Assembly (NCBI GenBank): GCA_002698785.1
Contig: PAAG01000038.1
Span: 144,684 to 208,683 of the forward strand
Reading direction: 5' to 3'
DNA: 64,000 bases
DNA from: Verrucomicrobiales bacterium
Lineage (GTDB): Bacteria > Verrucomicrobiota > Verrucomicrobiia > Verrucomicrobiales > DEV007
The position numbers were made by a program, and so were the translations under genes. Below, piece by piece: positions 54,126 through 63,227 of the stretch (positions within the stretch are counted from its first letter, which is position 1; every line of letters starts with the position of its first letter). Under the pieces are notes generated by a model. The model saw nothing but the letters and a program-made list of their open reading frames with translations, was not told the DNA's origin and searched no databases.

Positions 54126-54827
54126 ATGGATTTGATCACCAAAGGTGGGCCGCTGATGTGGCTCCTGTTAGGATGTTCTGTCATTGCTATCGCAATTTTC
54201 CTTGAGCGACTGTTCTATTTTCATCGCGCGCGAATTGATGTGGGCGATCTCCTGTTCGGGCTGAGAAATCTGATCAAAAACAAAGCTTATTCGGAAGCGC
54301 TCGCCGAATGTGCTTCGACACCCGGTCCAGCTGCTCGTGTGATTCATTCAGCGATCCGTCGCTATTCCTCACCTCGAACCGAACTCAGAGAGATCGTGCA
54401 GGAGAGTGGTCAACTGGAAGTGCCCAAATTAGAAAAGCATCTGACTGTGTTGCTAACGGTGGCCTACATCGCTCCGTTGATTGGCCTTCTCGGGTCTGTT
54501 CTCGGATTGGTGGATACTTTTGTTCAGATCAATGCGGTTGGTGGTTTTGCGACTGTCGCCGAGATTTCAAAAGGAGTTTACGAGGCATTGATCACGTCGG
54601 CCGCCGGTTTGATGGTGGCAATACCTTCGTTCGTTTTCTATGCTCACTTGCGTGCCTACGCGAAAAGCTTGATGCACGACATGGAAAGCGCAGGTATCGA
54701 GATCGTGAATACGATTTGCGATTTGAGAGTGCAGCCGAGCGATATTATTTCCTTCCGCCACGATTCCTCCGAGCAGGAAGCTCAGGAAGGCGAATCGAAC
54801 TCTGACAGTGGCAGTAGTGCGAATTGA
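54126..54827 (+). CDS. MotA/TolQ/ExbB proton channel protein
   Basis: 233 aa. Three TM helices: an N-terminal one (PLMWLLLGCSVIAIAIFLERLFYFHRAR) and two at the channel (LTVLLTVAYIAPLIGLLGSVLGLVDTFVQI and GVYEALITSAAGLMVAIPSFVFYAHL). LIGLLGSVLGL and ISKGVYEALITSAAGLMVAIPS are the family signature. With the ExbD/TolR protein downstream it should form a proton-driven motor that moves a TonB/TolA-like partner in the periplasm. The gap after the roadblock gene is 101 bases. Confidence 0.92.
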   Translation: MDLITKGGPLMWLLLGCSVIAIAIFLERLFYFHRARIDVGDLLFGLRNLIKNKAYSEALAECASTPGPAARVIHSAIRRYSSPRTELREIVQESGQLEVPKLEKHLTVLLTVAYIAPLIGLLGSVLGLVDTFVQINAVGGFATVAEISKGVYEALITSAAGLMVAIPSFVFYAHLRAYAKSLMHDMESAGIEIVNTICDLRVQPSDIISFRHDSSEQEAQEGESNSDSGSSAN

Positions 54828-54857
54828 AGCGAAGGGAAAACGCCTCGGAGGTTTGTT

Positions 54858-55262
54858 GTGAAGCTTGAGTCTACATTGGGGGATCGAGCTGGGATGCTCT
54901 ACACGGCACCCTTGATGGACGTCATTCTCCTGTTGATCATCTTTTTCCTTTTCGGATCGAACCTGGTTCTGAAATCGGGGGTGGAAGTGAAGCTTCCTTC
55001 GTCGAGTTCTGCTCTCCCGGCCTCTGAAGACGCCCACATTATCACGTTGATCTCCAGGGATTCAGAAGAGTTCTATTTTAATGACGACCGAGTCACACTC
55101 GAGAAACTTTCCGACTTGCTGGAAGATGCGAGAAAGCTTTCATCGCAGGTAATTCTGCTGGGCGACGAGTCTGTTGACTACGGTTCGGTGATGAAGATTT
55201 CTGAATTGCTTTTGAGAAATGGGTTCGATGTGAAGTTTGCTGCTCAGCCCGAGAATTTGTGA
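54858..55262 (+). CDS. ExbD/TolR-family motor protein
   Basis: 134 aa from the GTG at 54858, with GGAGG 6 bases upstream. One TM helix contains the conserved proton-carrying Asp: APLMDVILLLIIFFLFG. The periplasmic part is the usual small alpha/beta domain (GVEVKLPSSSSALPASEDAHIITLISRD, FYFNDDRVTLEKLSDLLEDARKL, QVILLGDESVDYGSVMKISELLLRNGFDVKFAAQ). It pairs with the TolQ-like gene 30 bases upstream. Confidence 0.9.
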   Translation: MKLESTLGDRAGMLYTAPLMDVILLLIIFFLFGSNLVLKSGVEVKLPSSSSALPASEDAHIITLISRDSEEFYFNDDRVTLEKLSDLLEDARKLSSQVILLGDESVDYGSVMKISELLLRNGFDVKFAAQPENL

Positions 55263-55275
55263 GTGAAAGGAATTG

Positions 55276-56016
55276 ATGGCAGCGAATACGGCTTATCGAG
55301 AAGACGATTCTGACGCTGGCATTTTCCAGTGGGCGAAGGATAAGCGTGTCTGGCTGCACTTTTCGGGATTTCTCATGTTTTCCTTTCTCGTGCATGGAGC
55401 GGGGTTCTATCTTTTCAATGTGGTCTACCCAACTCCTGTGCGGGTTGAATCCAGTCCGAAGGCTGTGACCTTAATGGACCCGACGGATCCTGCGGTTCGG
55501 TCTTTGATTCAGCGCATATCGGATCGCACCGTGTTTTTGTTCCCCCCTTCTTCGAATACTGAGGCACGCCTGGATTTGGATATGCACCCTGTGCGTTTTA
55601 CTCCTGCGTTCCAGCGCACGGAATTGGAGGTGAAATCGCTGCCGTCACCGCTTGAGGCATCGGAGCTTTTTGATGGAACGCCGGTGCGCATTCCGGATAA
55701 TGCCGATATCAGCCCGTTTCGAATGGCGGTTCGTTTCGAGGGGCCTTTGAAAAAAAGACAGATCGCACCGTGGTCGATTATGAGGGACTACCTCCAGCTT
55801 GCAGAAGAGCTTCCTCACTTTCGCATGCAGATCAGGGTGGTTCCCGATGGAAGTGTCGAAGTGAAGGAAGTCGAGAGTGAAATGGATGACTCTGATTCCG
55901 AGGGGATTGCGAAAGTGATTGAGTCGACTTTGCGTTTTTTGCCTTCGGAGACGGAGGAAACAGGCTGGATAACGATTCGTGGTCGCAATGACCGTTCACA
56001 GAAAGGTGCGGAATAA
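55276..56016 (+). CDS. membrane protein, probable TonB/TolA-like energy transducer
   Basis: 246 aa from the ATG at 55276; AAAGG lies 5 bases before it. One TM helix near the N-terminus (HFSGFLMFSFLVHGAGFYLFNVV) is followed by a long periplasmic region. It ends in a small TonB-C-like domain (FRMQIRVVPDGSVEVKEVESEMDDSDSEGIAKVIESTLRFLPSETEETGWITIRG). It is immediately downstream of TolQ/TolR homologues, which supports a transducer role. No Pro-rich linker typical of TonB is evident, so TolA- or GltG-like function is also possible. Confidence 0.65.
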   Translation: MAANTAYREDDSDAGIFQWAKDKRVWLHFSGFLMFSFLVHGAGFYLFNVVYPTPVRVESSPKAVTLMDPTDPAVRSLIQRISDRTVFLFPPSSNTEARLDLDMHPVRFTPAFQRTELEVKSLPSPLEASELFDGTPVRIPDNADISPFRMAVRFEGPLKKRQIAPWSIMRDYLQLAEELPHFRMQIRVVPDGSVEVKEVESEMDDSDSEGIAKVIESTLRFLPSETEETGWITIRGRNDRSQKGAE

Positions 56017-56056
56017 TTTCTATGATGTATCGGGGAGGGAACGTAGATAAGGAAAT

Positions 56057-56296
56057 ATGTTTCGAGTCACGCTAGATGGATTAATCGCAGTTTATCTGCT
56101 GGTCATCTTATGTTCGCTCTTTTTTGCCTGGGTCGCGGCTGAAATCTTTCGGAAGGGCAGGGAAAATCAGCGCAGGAAGCATTTCGTGATATGCGGAATC
56201 TGCGATCATGTTTTCGAGGATTTGTCGGAGCATGATCTGGCTGAGTGCCCCAGATGTGGGGCGATGAATGAACGTGAACGGGTGATTGAGATTTAA
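56057..56296 (+). CDS. small membrane protein with zinc ribbon
   Basis: 79 aa. One TM helix (LDGLIAVYLLVILCSLFFAWVAAEIF) is followed by a cytoplasmic basic stretch and a zinc ribbon (CGICDHVF...CPRCGAMNERERV). AAGGAAAT precedes the ATG at 56057. It is probably the last gene of the mglA/TolQR set (40-base gap). The zinc ribbon facing the cytoplasm could bind protein or RNA. No family is recognised. Confidence 0.7.
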   Translation: MFRVTLDGLIAVYLLVILCSLFFAWVAAEIFRKGRENQRRKHFVICGICDHVFEDLSEHDLAECPRCGAMNERERVIEI

Positions 56297-56393
56297 TTAC
56301 TTTCAGCGCCTTCGAATGCCTGAGAAGTGCTGAGAAATCGCCTTGCAATGGCTTTGAACCACGCTGAGTTTAGCCGCCAATTTGCATTATTAC

Positions 56394-57641
56394 ATGGAAC
56401 GAAGAGTCGTCATTACCGGGATGGGAGTCGTGTCGCCTGTAGGCAACGATATGGATACCTTCTGGGAGAGCATGGTGTCGGGAAAGAGCGGGATTTCGCA
56501 TATCAGTGATCCGAAGCTACAGGACTACGACTGTAAGATTGCCGGGGAAGTCCGGGATTTTGATGCAGCACCGTACTTTTCGAACCACAAAGATGCGCGT
56601 CGTGCGGATCGGTTCGCCCAACTCGCAATGGGTGCCTCGAAAATGGCGATGACTGATTCTGGAATCGACGTCTCCAAGGTCGATCTGGATCGTTTTGGCT
56701 GCATGGTCGGCAGCGGCATTGGTGGGCTCGATACGCTTGAGACACAGCACCGAAATCTTTTGGAAAAATCGCCGTCGAGAGTATCGCCGTTTACGATTCC
56801 GATGATGATCGCGAATATTTCCAGCGGCATGGTGTCGATGGAATACGATCTTCGTGGTCCGAACATGTGCATCGTCACGGCGTGTGCTACATCGAATCAC
56901 AATATCGGGGAAGCCTGGCGAATCATTAAGTTTGGTGACGCGGATGTCTTTCTTGCTGGCGGATCCGAGGCCACTATTTGCCCGATGGGATTGGCCGGAT
57001 TTGGAAACATGAAGGCACTCAGCATGCGTAATGATGAGCCGGAAAAAGCATCCCGCCCCTTTGACGTAGGACGCGATGGATTTGTAATGGGAGAGGGTGC
57101 CGGCGTAATGGTGATCGAGGAACTCGAACACGCGAAGAAGCGCGGAGCACGAATTTACGCGGAAATCACTGGTTATGGGATATCCGCAGATGCCTATCAC
57201 CTGACTTCGCCTCATTTGGAAGGGGACGGAGCCAGGAGGTGCATGGAGATGGCGATCAAGCACGCTGGCATTTCTCCGGAAGATGTGGACTACGTGAATG
57301 CTCACGGGACTTCCACTGGATTAGGAGATGTTTGCGAGACAAAGGCGATTAAGCGTGTCTTTGGTGATTATGCGAAGGACGGCCTGATCGTCAGTTCTAC
57401 AAAGTCCATGACAGGTCACCTGTTGGGTGCTGCTGGTGGAGTTGAGCTGGCGGTTTGCGTCAAGGCGATAGAGGAGGGGATTATCCCACCTACGATCAAT
57501 CTGGATGAGCCTGACCCTGAGTGCGATCTCGACTACGTACCCCACACGGCTCGTGAGGTGAAGGTGAAGCGTGCCCTGACGAACTCGTTTGGGTTCGGTG
57601 GACACAACGCCTCTATTCTCGTGGAAGAGTTCACTTCCTGA
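56394..57641 (+). CDS. fabF: beta-ketoacyl-[acyl-carrier-protein] synthase II
   Basis: 415 aa from the ATG at 56394; a TTG four codons upstream is unlikely. Elongates acyl-ACP in fatty acid synthesis. The active-site Cys is in CIVTACATSNHNIGEAWRII, and the His pair in VNAHGTSTGLGDVCETKAIKRVFG and SSTKSMTGHLLGAAGGVE, giving the C-H-H triad. NSFGFGGHNASILVE is the terminal signature. No acpP lies beside it, unlike many genomes. It converges on the sigma factor, with a terminator between them. Confidence 0.96.
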   Translation: MERRVVITGMGVVSPVGNDMDTFWESMVSGKSGISHISDPKLQDYDCKIAGEVRDFDAAPYFSNHKDARRADRFAQLAMGASKMAMTDSGIDVSKVDLDRFGCMVGSGIGGLDTLETQHRNLLEKSPSRVSPFTIPMMIANISSGMVSMEYDLRGPNMCIVTACATSNHNIGEAWRIIKFGDADVFLAGGSEATICPMGLAGFGNMKALSMRNDEPEKASRPFDVGRDGFVMGEGAGVMVIEELEHAKKRGARIYAEITGYGISADAYHLTSPHLEGDGARRCMEMAIKHAGISPEDVDYVNAHGTSTGLGDVCETKAIKRVFGDYAKDGLIVSSTKSMTGHLLGAAGGVELAVCVKAIEEGIIPPTINLDEPDPECDLDYVPHTAREVKVKRALTNSFGFGGHNASILVEEFTS

Positions 57642-57661
57642 GCCATGCTGTAGACGAAAAA

Positions 57662-57683
57662 AGCCGCCTCGTGCGAGGCGGCT
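57662..57683 (-). terminator. terminator between fabF and the sigma factor
   Basis: AGCCGCCTC / GAGGCGGCT forms a 9-bp stem with a GTGC loop. On the minus strand it is followed by TTTTTTCG, so it terminates the sigma-factor transcript 37 bases after its stop. It could also act for fabF. Confidence 0.85.
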
Positions 57684-57719
57684 CTTCGAAATTTATCAGG
57701 CGATTCTCTCGGCTGGCAA

Positions 57720-58628
57720 TCACATCGCCAGCGCCGTCTCTTCCTCGTCTCTGAAGAAGTCGTCGTCGCTTGTCTCGCCGGCCTTCTTTAGAGGGCGTGG
57801 ACCGGGATCTTCCTTTTTCTGGAGGGCGCGTCGCAGTTTCTTGAGGGCAATATTCTGCAACTGGCGAATTCGTTCACGAGTCACGCCGAATTCCTGGCCA
57901 ACTTCTTCCAGCGTCTTGGGCTTCTGCCCGGCAAGACCGAAACGAGCATCTATGATCTTACGCTCACGCTCGTCGAGAACCTCAAGGAGATCATCGAGCT
58001 GCATGTGCATATTCTTGTGGCTGAGAAGCTCAAGTGGCGTCTGAGCTTTCTCGTCACCGATGATCTCTCCAAATTCTGTCGTATCGTCGTCACTGATTGG
58101 AGCGTCGAGAGAGGCGGGGCGGAGTGCCGCTGACTTCAAGTGAGAGAGCTTGGCACGATCGATCCCGATCTCTTCAGCGAGTTCTTCGTCAGTAGGTTCG
58201 CGACCCAGTTCTTCGCTGAGCACCATTGCGACCCTGCGCATTTTCGAAATTTTATCCACCATGTGGACGGGAAGGCGGATCGTCTTGCTCTGGTTTGCGA
58301 GCGCACGCTTGATCGACTGCTTAATCCACCAAGCAGCGTAGGTAGAAAGCTTACCACCCTTGTTTGGGTCGAAACGCTCGACAGCCTTCATCAGGCCGAT
58401 ATTGCCTTCGGAGATCAAGTCGAGCAGGGGCAAACCGTAGTTTGCATAATCCTGGGCAATTTTGACGACCAAGCGGAGGTTTGCCTTGATCATGTGTGCA
58501 CGGGCTTCTTTATCGCCTTTCTTGATTCGATCAGCGAGTTCGACCTCTTCTTCGCGAGTAAGCAGGGGCGTCTTTCCGATCTCCCGAAGGTAGATCTTGA
58601 TTCCGCCGTCCATTTCCAGATTTGCCAT
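57720..58628 (-). CDS. sigma-70 family RNA polymerase sigma factor (RpoD/SigA-like, short)
   Basis: 302 aa. Region 1.2 starts at DGGIKIYLREIGKTPLLTREEEVELADRIKKG. Region 2 has HMIKANLRLVVKIAQDYANYGLPLLDLISEGNIGLMKAVERFDPNKGGKLSTYAAWWIKQSIKRALANQ. Region 3 follows at LPVHMVDKISKMRR, and region 4 has LDERERKIIDARFGLAGQKPKTLEEVGQEFGVTRERIRQLQNIALKKLRRAL. Region 1.1 is absent, so it is a group 2-type or short primary factor rather than full RpoD. The C-terminal tail is acidic. A 427-base intergenic region lies upstream. Confidence 0.92.
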   Translation of the reverse strand: MANLEMDGGIKIYLREIGKTPLLTREEEVELADRIKKGDKEARAHMIKANLRLVVKIAQDYANYGLPLLDLISEGNIGLMKAVERFDPNKGGKLSTYAAWWIKQSIKRALANQSKTIRLPVHMVDKISKMRRVAMVLSEELGREPTDEELAEEIGIDRAKLSHLKSAALRPASLDAPISDDDTTEFGEIIGDEKAQTPLELLSHKNMHMQLDDLLEVLDERERKIIDARFGLAGQKPKTLEEVGQEFGVTRERIRQLQNIALKKLRRALQKKEDPGPRPLKKAGETSDDDFFRDEEETALAM

Positions 58629-59055
58629 GGTTGTTGAGTGGGTTACAGGGTATTACGCTGTGGGGCACGCACTTGTCGATGCTTAGAGAGCATTATCCGT
58701 TCCGGGAGAGCCTATATGCCACCTTTACAACGGGTAATTTTAACGGTGCTAAACGGTTTGAGGCCGGCGTAAGGTGGGTTCTTGGCTTTCGGAGCCGATA
58801 CCCGATTCTCTTAGTAACGTAAAAGCCGGATTTTTGTCACCTCGAAACGCGTTATAACACGACAAGTAATTTGGTGCCCCCGTGGATAAATGTGTTCAAT
58901 AAAAAATCAACAAAAAGATTCCAAAATCTTATTTCCTTCATCTTTATGAAATTTCAAGTATTTGTGCAAGAAAATAGTTTGCGTTTTTGGACGGGTGTGT
59001 CTGATCTCGCACGCCCTGTGGACTCTATCGCCAAGCTTAGGGAGGCCGTTATCCC
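58629..59055. other. 427-base intergenic region, no gene seen
   Basis: The region lies between the starts of the sigma factor (minus, upstream end) and the stop of the metallo-beta-lactamase-fold gene. I see no convincing ORF, RNA gene or terminator. The segment near 58850-58970 is AT-rich. It probably carries the sigma-factor promoter. Confidence 0.4.
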
Positions 59056-59967
59056 TTAGTAGCCAAGGCCCCAATCGTCTTTGTGCTCTTCGCTGGGCGC
59101 AGCTTTTCCGGCACTTGGGTCCACTACGGGGCCCATTGTCATGCGCTGACCGAGCTTCAGGATCCGGTATCTCTGTCCCAATCGATCGCAACAAGAAGAA
59201 AACTCCTCTGTGGTGGGGTTACCCACATCAAACATGTCGTAGTGGCAGGGACAAACCAGACTGGTACTAATGGCTTTTGAAAGTGCCGCCGCCTGGAAAC
59301 CGTTCAAAGTTTCCCCGGGCCCATCTTCATCGACGCCGCCGTTGATTGGAAGAATTGCCAGGTTGATGCTCCATCTTCGGACATCCTTTACCAGGCTTGT
59401 ATGCCAAGTCGTTGCGCTGCTGAAATAAATCGAGAAAGGGCCGAAAACGATAACAAATCCCAAGTCCTTCGAATTTCCGCGAGAATCGCGGCGGATCTTG
59501 GGGGTCGTTGCGGTGATCCCGTGGAAATCGAATGCGCCGTATGAGGTGTAGGTGCCAGCGTTGACCGTGAGTATGGGTGGTCCCGCTTTTCCCAGTAGTT
59601 CCTCTGCTTCGGTGCGATTGCCTGCCGGGACGACGACCTTGAGATTGGGGTTGGATGCACGAAGCGGCAGCAGTGTTTCCGGATCGAACCGGTCTGGGTC
59701 GTTGTTGCTACAGAGGACAACATCGATTCCTGAAAGTTCCAGAGGGTCTACCACGTGTTCCGAAATTCGCTGCAACGGGGTATCTGTTGTTGCTGTCTTC
59801 CTGGTGACAGAGTCCGAGAGGTAAGGATCGATCAGTAGTCCATTCCCATTCCATTTGATGAGAAAGGAACTCTGACCAAGCCACCAGATGTGTATGGCGC
59901 CACTGACATTGTCGGCACCTTGAAAGTCTTCTACAAATTCCTTATTTTTCTGAATGGGAACAATCAT
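59056..59967 (-). CDS. metallo-beta-lactamase-fold protein with lost metal ligands
   Basis: 303 aa from the ATG at 59967; a GTG at 60018 would add 17 residues. The beginning (FVEDFQGADNVSGAIHIWWLGQSSFLIKWNGNGLLIDPYLSDSV) matches UlaG-like MBL-fold hydrolases. The following motif, normally HxHxDH (T-H-D-H-x-D-H), reads SNNDPDR in CSNNDPDRFDPETL, so three histidines are gone. The second-site G-D-x-x-x-H reads SSATTWH. The late CHYDMFDVGNP segment keeps a His. The protein is probably not a metallohydrolase. Role unknown; it may be a pseudo-enzyme or binding protein. Confidence 0.8.
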   Translation of the reverse strand: MIVPIQKNKEFVEDFQGADNVSGAIHIWWLGQSSFLIKWNGNGLLIDPYLSDSVTRKTATTDTPLQRISEHVVDPLELSGIDVVLCSNNDPDRFDPETLLPLRASNPNLKVVVPAGNRTEAEELLGKAGPPILTVNAGTYTSYGAFDFHGITATTPKIRRDSRGNSKDLGFVIVFGPFSIYFSSATTWHTSLVKDVRRWSINLAILPINGGVDEDGPGETLNGFQAAALSKAISTSLVCPCHYDMFDVGNPTTEEFSSCCDRLGQRYRILKLGQRMTMGPVVDPSAGKAAPSEEHKDDWGLGY

Positions 59968-60160
59968 TGATTCACAACAGAGCGGCAGGTCCGAGACGGA
60001 ATTGCCCGGAAGTATCACAGTAAGATGCTACGGATTCGGCGGGTTCACAAGGGGAGTAGAAAATAAACATTTCTAAAAAACTAGAATCAGTAGGCTTTCT
60101 TTGATTGTCAGATCTTTCAGGAGTGTTTTTCTCAATTTTCTTTCGAGGGTGCGTGCGACC

Positions 60161-62032
60161 CTATTGCTCCGTGGAGGCACTGTTCCCATCAGTCATCGGT
60201 ACGATGGCTCTTCGCTTTGGGCGTTTTGGGAGGTCAATCGACACCGATTGATTCGGGGCAATATCATTTAATGCTCCAGAGGCGGACTCTTCATCTGGCC
60301 GTTGGATATTTATCATTTCAATTGAGTTAGCATTCCCCAGGCCAACGGATATTTCTCCTCGCAGTTTGAGTTGCCTGGTGATCGTTCTCTTCACCCAGTC
60401 TCCATCTCTTACGGTGATTGAAATCTCCGTGGCCGGTTCGAATTCGGTGATGGTCAGATGCACCCAGTTTTCGGTCGCTCCCTGTGGCTCGAGCCAGCGT
60501 GCGGAATTGTCGGGTGTGGTGTAGAAAAGGTCGATATGGCCATCAGCATCGAAATCGGTGGAAAAGAATGATGATGGAGAGTCGAGATAGCTGAAACCAC
60601 TTACAATCGAGATCTCCTTGAAGCCAGTCCCACCGCTATTCCAGAAAACGCGGTTGGTTTGCAGGGGAGGGGTTCCAAAAAAGATCTCGTCGAATCCATC
60701 ATTGTCGATGTCGGACGAAGTCACTGAGGTTGCAATCAGGTCCGTAGGTAGCGATGCGTCTTCCGTAACGTCCGGGAAACTCAAATCCCCGGTGTTGTGA
60801 AGTAATCGAATGGGACTGGCAGGGGGAATCTGGATGATATCCGAATCTCCATCCCTGTCGAAGTCAATGAAGTGGACGGCTGCGCCGTGCTCTGTTGTTT
60901 TCGCGAGGCCTGTGGACCCGAAAATATTCTCGAACCGCCATTCCTCCCACGTCGGAGCTGATTTCGTGACGTAGAAGCGATCTTCTTGCCCTTCCAAACC
61001 GAGGTAGAAATCGGTTAGCCCATCGCCTGAGACTTCCTCTGCTTCGATCGACGAGACTCCCTTGTGGACCCAGAGTTTCAGATCCCAAGCCACTGGCTGA
61101 AATGTCCCTGATTCGGTTTGATGATATAACTCTAGAGGATGATCGCTGCTGCCTACCAACAAGTCGAGCATCCCGTCCCCATCGTAATCTATCCACGCGG
61201 CCGCAGTAGTGTCTTCAAAGGAAAGTAGGCCTGTTTCGATGGTGATGTCTTCGAACGATTGGTTCCCTTTGTTTCGGAGCAATGAGTTTGGGTAACCGTT
61301 GGGGCGGGTGAGAAAGAGATCAAGATCGCCGTCTCCGTCGAAATCTGCAGGATAGAGTCCGTTTCCGGGGACGGTCACTTCAATCTGGAACGATTCTGCC
61401 TCAGATGTGTTGCCAGAAATCTGGTAAATACCGGTTCCTCCGTGAGAAATGATTTCTGTTTCTGGATCGGAATCGAAATTCCCGAATGTGAGAGGGGCTG
61501 CAAAATCTGCTTTCCGATTTTCAAGGGACACGGAGAAAGAGTCTGGTTCGTCGATGTCTGCCTGGGGAGAGCGGAGTGCCTCGGGTATCTGCGCGGGATC
61601 GACATGCAAGCCCGCCAGTGCCAGTCGGAATTTGTGCTTTTCTTCATCGTTGGGCGCTTCTGCCGACCCTTGCTGGAGGTTTGTCACGAATTCCTTCAAA
61701 GCTGCCGCGTCTGTTGCTGCAGCATCTGCGGGGAACGGGTAGGGAGCATCGGGTAGTGCTGCCAGAAAGTCTTCGGCTGCTGTGGTAGATGGGGTGGGCT
61801 CTGTAGAAACAGACTCGCTCTGCAAGGTCTGGAGAATTTGCTTCATCGATTGGCCGGAAAACCTTTCTAACAGTTCCGAATCCAGTCTTTCAGGCCTCGA
61901 TGTTGGGATTTCTGCAGTGAGTTCCTGTTGGATTAATGAGGGAATATCGAGAAATCGATAGGCAACGTATGCTCCGCCACCGAGGACGGCTAATCCTGCG
62001 ACAACTACAAGAGTGATCTTCGATTTCGACAT
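60161..62032 (-). CDS. membrane-anchored FG-GAP/ASPIC-type protein
   Basis: 623 aa. An N-terminal TM helix (ITLVVVAGLAVLGGGAYVAYRFLDI) and a ~140-residue linker precede a seven-bladed-propeller-like FG-GAP/VCBS repeat region. It contains repeated D-x-D-x-D-G loops: PADFDGDGDLDLFLTR, AWIDYDGDGMLDLLVGS, FIDFDRDGDSDIIQ, DIDNDGFDEIFFG and DFDADGHIDLFYT. The C-terminal part (NWVHLTITEFEPATEISITVRDGDWVKRTITRQLKLRGEISVGLGNANSIEMINIQRPD) resembles the ASPIC/UnbV domain. The family binds Ca2+ through these loops and is common in PVC bacteria. It is probably a cell-envelope adhesion or assembly protein. Confidence 0.85.
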   Translation of the reverse strand: MSKSKITLVVVAGLAVLGGGAYVAYRFLDIPSLIQQELTAEIPTSRPERLDSELLERFSGQSMKQILQTLQSESVSTEPTPSTTAAEDFLAALPDAPYPFPADAAATDAAALKEFVTNLQQGSAEAPNDEEKHKFRLALAGLHVDPAQIPEALRSPQADIDEPDSFSVSLENRKADFAAPLTFGNFDSDPETEIISHGGTGIYQISGNTSEAESFQIEVTVPGNGLYPADFDGDGDLDLFLTRPNGYPNSLLRNKGNQSFEDITIETGLLSFEDTTAAAWIDYDGDGMLDLLVGSSDHPLELYHQTESGTFQPVAWDLKLWVHKGVSSIEAEEVSGDGLTDFYLGLEGQEDRFYVTKSAPTWEEWRFENIFGSTGLAKTTEHGAAVHFIDFDRDGDSDIIQIPPASPIRLLHNTGDLSFPDVTEDASLPTDLIATSVTSSDIDNDGFDEIFFGTPPLQTNRVFWNSGGTGFKEISIVSGFSYLDSPSSFFSTDFDADGHIDLFYTTPDNSARWLEPQGATENWVHLTITEFEPATEISITVRDGDWVKRTITRQLKLRGEISVGLGNANSIEMINIQRPDEESASGALNDIAPNQSVSIDLPKRPKRRAIVPMTDGNSASTEQ

Positions 62033-62093
62033 TCTGGTATGCTTTTAGTGCGCTGGACTATCTGGCAAGGAAGGTAATTTCGAAAACTGAAAC

Positions 62094-63131
62094 TTAGCTG
62101 AATTCCTGCCACTTCCGCAAGACCGCAAGCGCTTTGCCGGAGTCAATTGTCTCACGGGCAAGCGACAACCCTGCATTGATGTTCTCAACAATTCCTGCGA
62201 TGGCGAAACCCGCAGCAGCGTTGAGGGCTACCAAATCTCGTTTGGGCCCCTGTTCAGATCCAGAGAGAATCGAGACCAGGATTTCCGCGTTTTCTTCTGC
62301 GTCACCACCCACCAGGTCGGAGAGCGAAGCAGGGCCGATATCGAGATTTTCCGGTTGTAGCGTCGATTCTACTGTGTCGTCGGGGTCAGTGGACCAGACA
62401 TGAGTGAGGCCGAGATTAGAAATCTCATCCATTCCTGCACCGGTCTCGGTTGTTCCATGAACCGTCCACGCTCGCTTGCGACCAAGCTTTTTGAGGATTT
62501 CTGCGAACTTTGGCCCTGCAGCTGGGTCAAACACGCCAATCAATTGATACTCAGGGCGGGCAGGGTTCAGCAAGGGGCCCAGAAGATTGAACATTGTGCG
62601 CTGACCTCTTTCTGCGAGAAGCTTCCGGACGGGCGCAACAGATTTAAAAGTTGGGTGATACATCTGGGCGAATAAGAAGGCAGCTCCTACCTCATCAAGA
62701 CATCTGGATATATCTTCCGGAGGAAGATCGATTCGAATGCCGAGCGATTCCAAAACATCTGCGCCACCGCTCTTTGAAGTGATACCGCGATTTCCGTGCT
62801 TCACGACAGCAAGTCCACCCGCAGCTAGAATAAAAACCGATGTCGTCGACACGTTAAACAGATCCAGTTTATCTCCGCCTGTCCCGCAAACATCGATGAG
62901 GGGGCGGTCCGTGGAAGACTTTGAAATTTTCGGATCGACGGATCGAGTGAGAAATTCTTCTGCAAATAGGGCGATTTCTTCCGCCGTTTCTCCACGCTGG
63001 GAAAAGGATGTGAGAAATTCGGCTTTCGATTCGATAGAAAGCGATTCGTCGAGCAACATTTCAGCAGCTGCCCGTATATCCTCGGCCGACAGAAAGGCAC
63101 CGGATTGAATCTTATCAGTGAGAGACTCCAT
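62094..63131 (-). CDS. trpD: anthranilate phosphoribosyltransferase
   Basis: 345 aa from the ATG at 63131. The frame opens back to 63257, but those 42 codons overlap yqgE and are outside the family pattern. Joins anthranilate to PRPP in tryptophan synthesis. The PRPP/Mg signature is DVCGTGGDKLDLFNVSTTSVFILAAGGLAVVKHGNRGITSKSGGADVLE. Anthranilate-site features are MYHPTFKSVAPVRKLLAERGQRTMFNLLGPLLNPARPEYQLIGVF and AWTVHGTTETGAGMDEIS. No other trp gene is in view. Confidence 0.96.
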   Translation of the reverse strand: MESLTDKIQSGAFLSAEDIRAAAEMLLDESLSIESKAEFLTSFSQRGETAEEIALFAEEFLTRSVDPKISKSSTDRPLIDVCGTGGDKLDLFNVSTTSVFILAAGGLAVVKHGNRGITSKSGGADVLESLGIRIDLPPEDISRCLDEVGAAFLFAQMYHPTFKSVAPVRKLLAERGQRTMFNLLGPLLNPARPEYQLIGVFDPAAGPKFAEILKKLGRKRAWTVHGTTETGAGMDEISNLGLTHVWSTDPDDTVESTLQPENLDIGPASLSDLVGGDAEENAEILVSILSGSEQGPKRDLVALNAAAGFAIAGIVENINAGLSLARETIDSGKALAVLRKWQEFS

Positions 63132-63227
63132 GCCGCAGTGAACACCGGGGCTTCCCAGTTGCCAATGCCGAATTTCTGTCCCAGAGTGAAGAAAGGGCGA
63201 ATGATTCGCCTTTGAATTTCGCGGGCG

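Noticed and set aside
58871..59059. 62-codon frame in the gap after the sigma-factor start
   Set aside because: No ribosome site, AT-driven composition, and it overlaps the end of the MBL-fold gene on the other strand.
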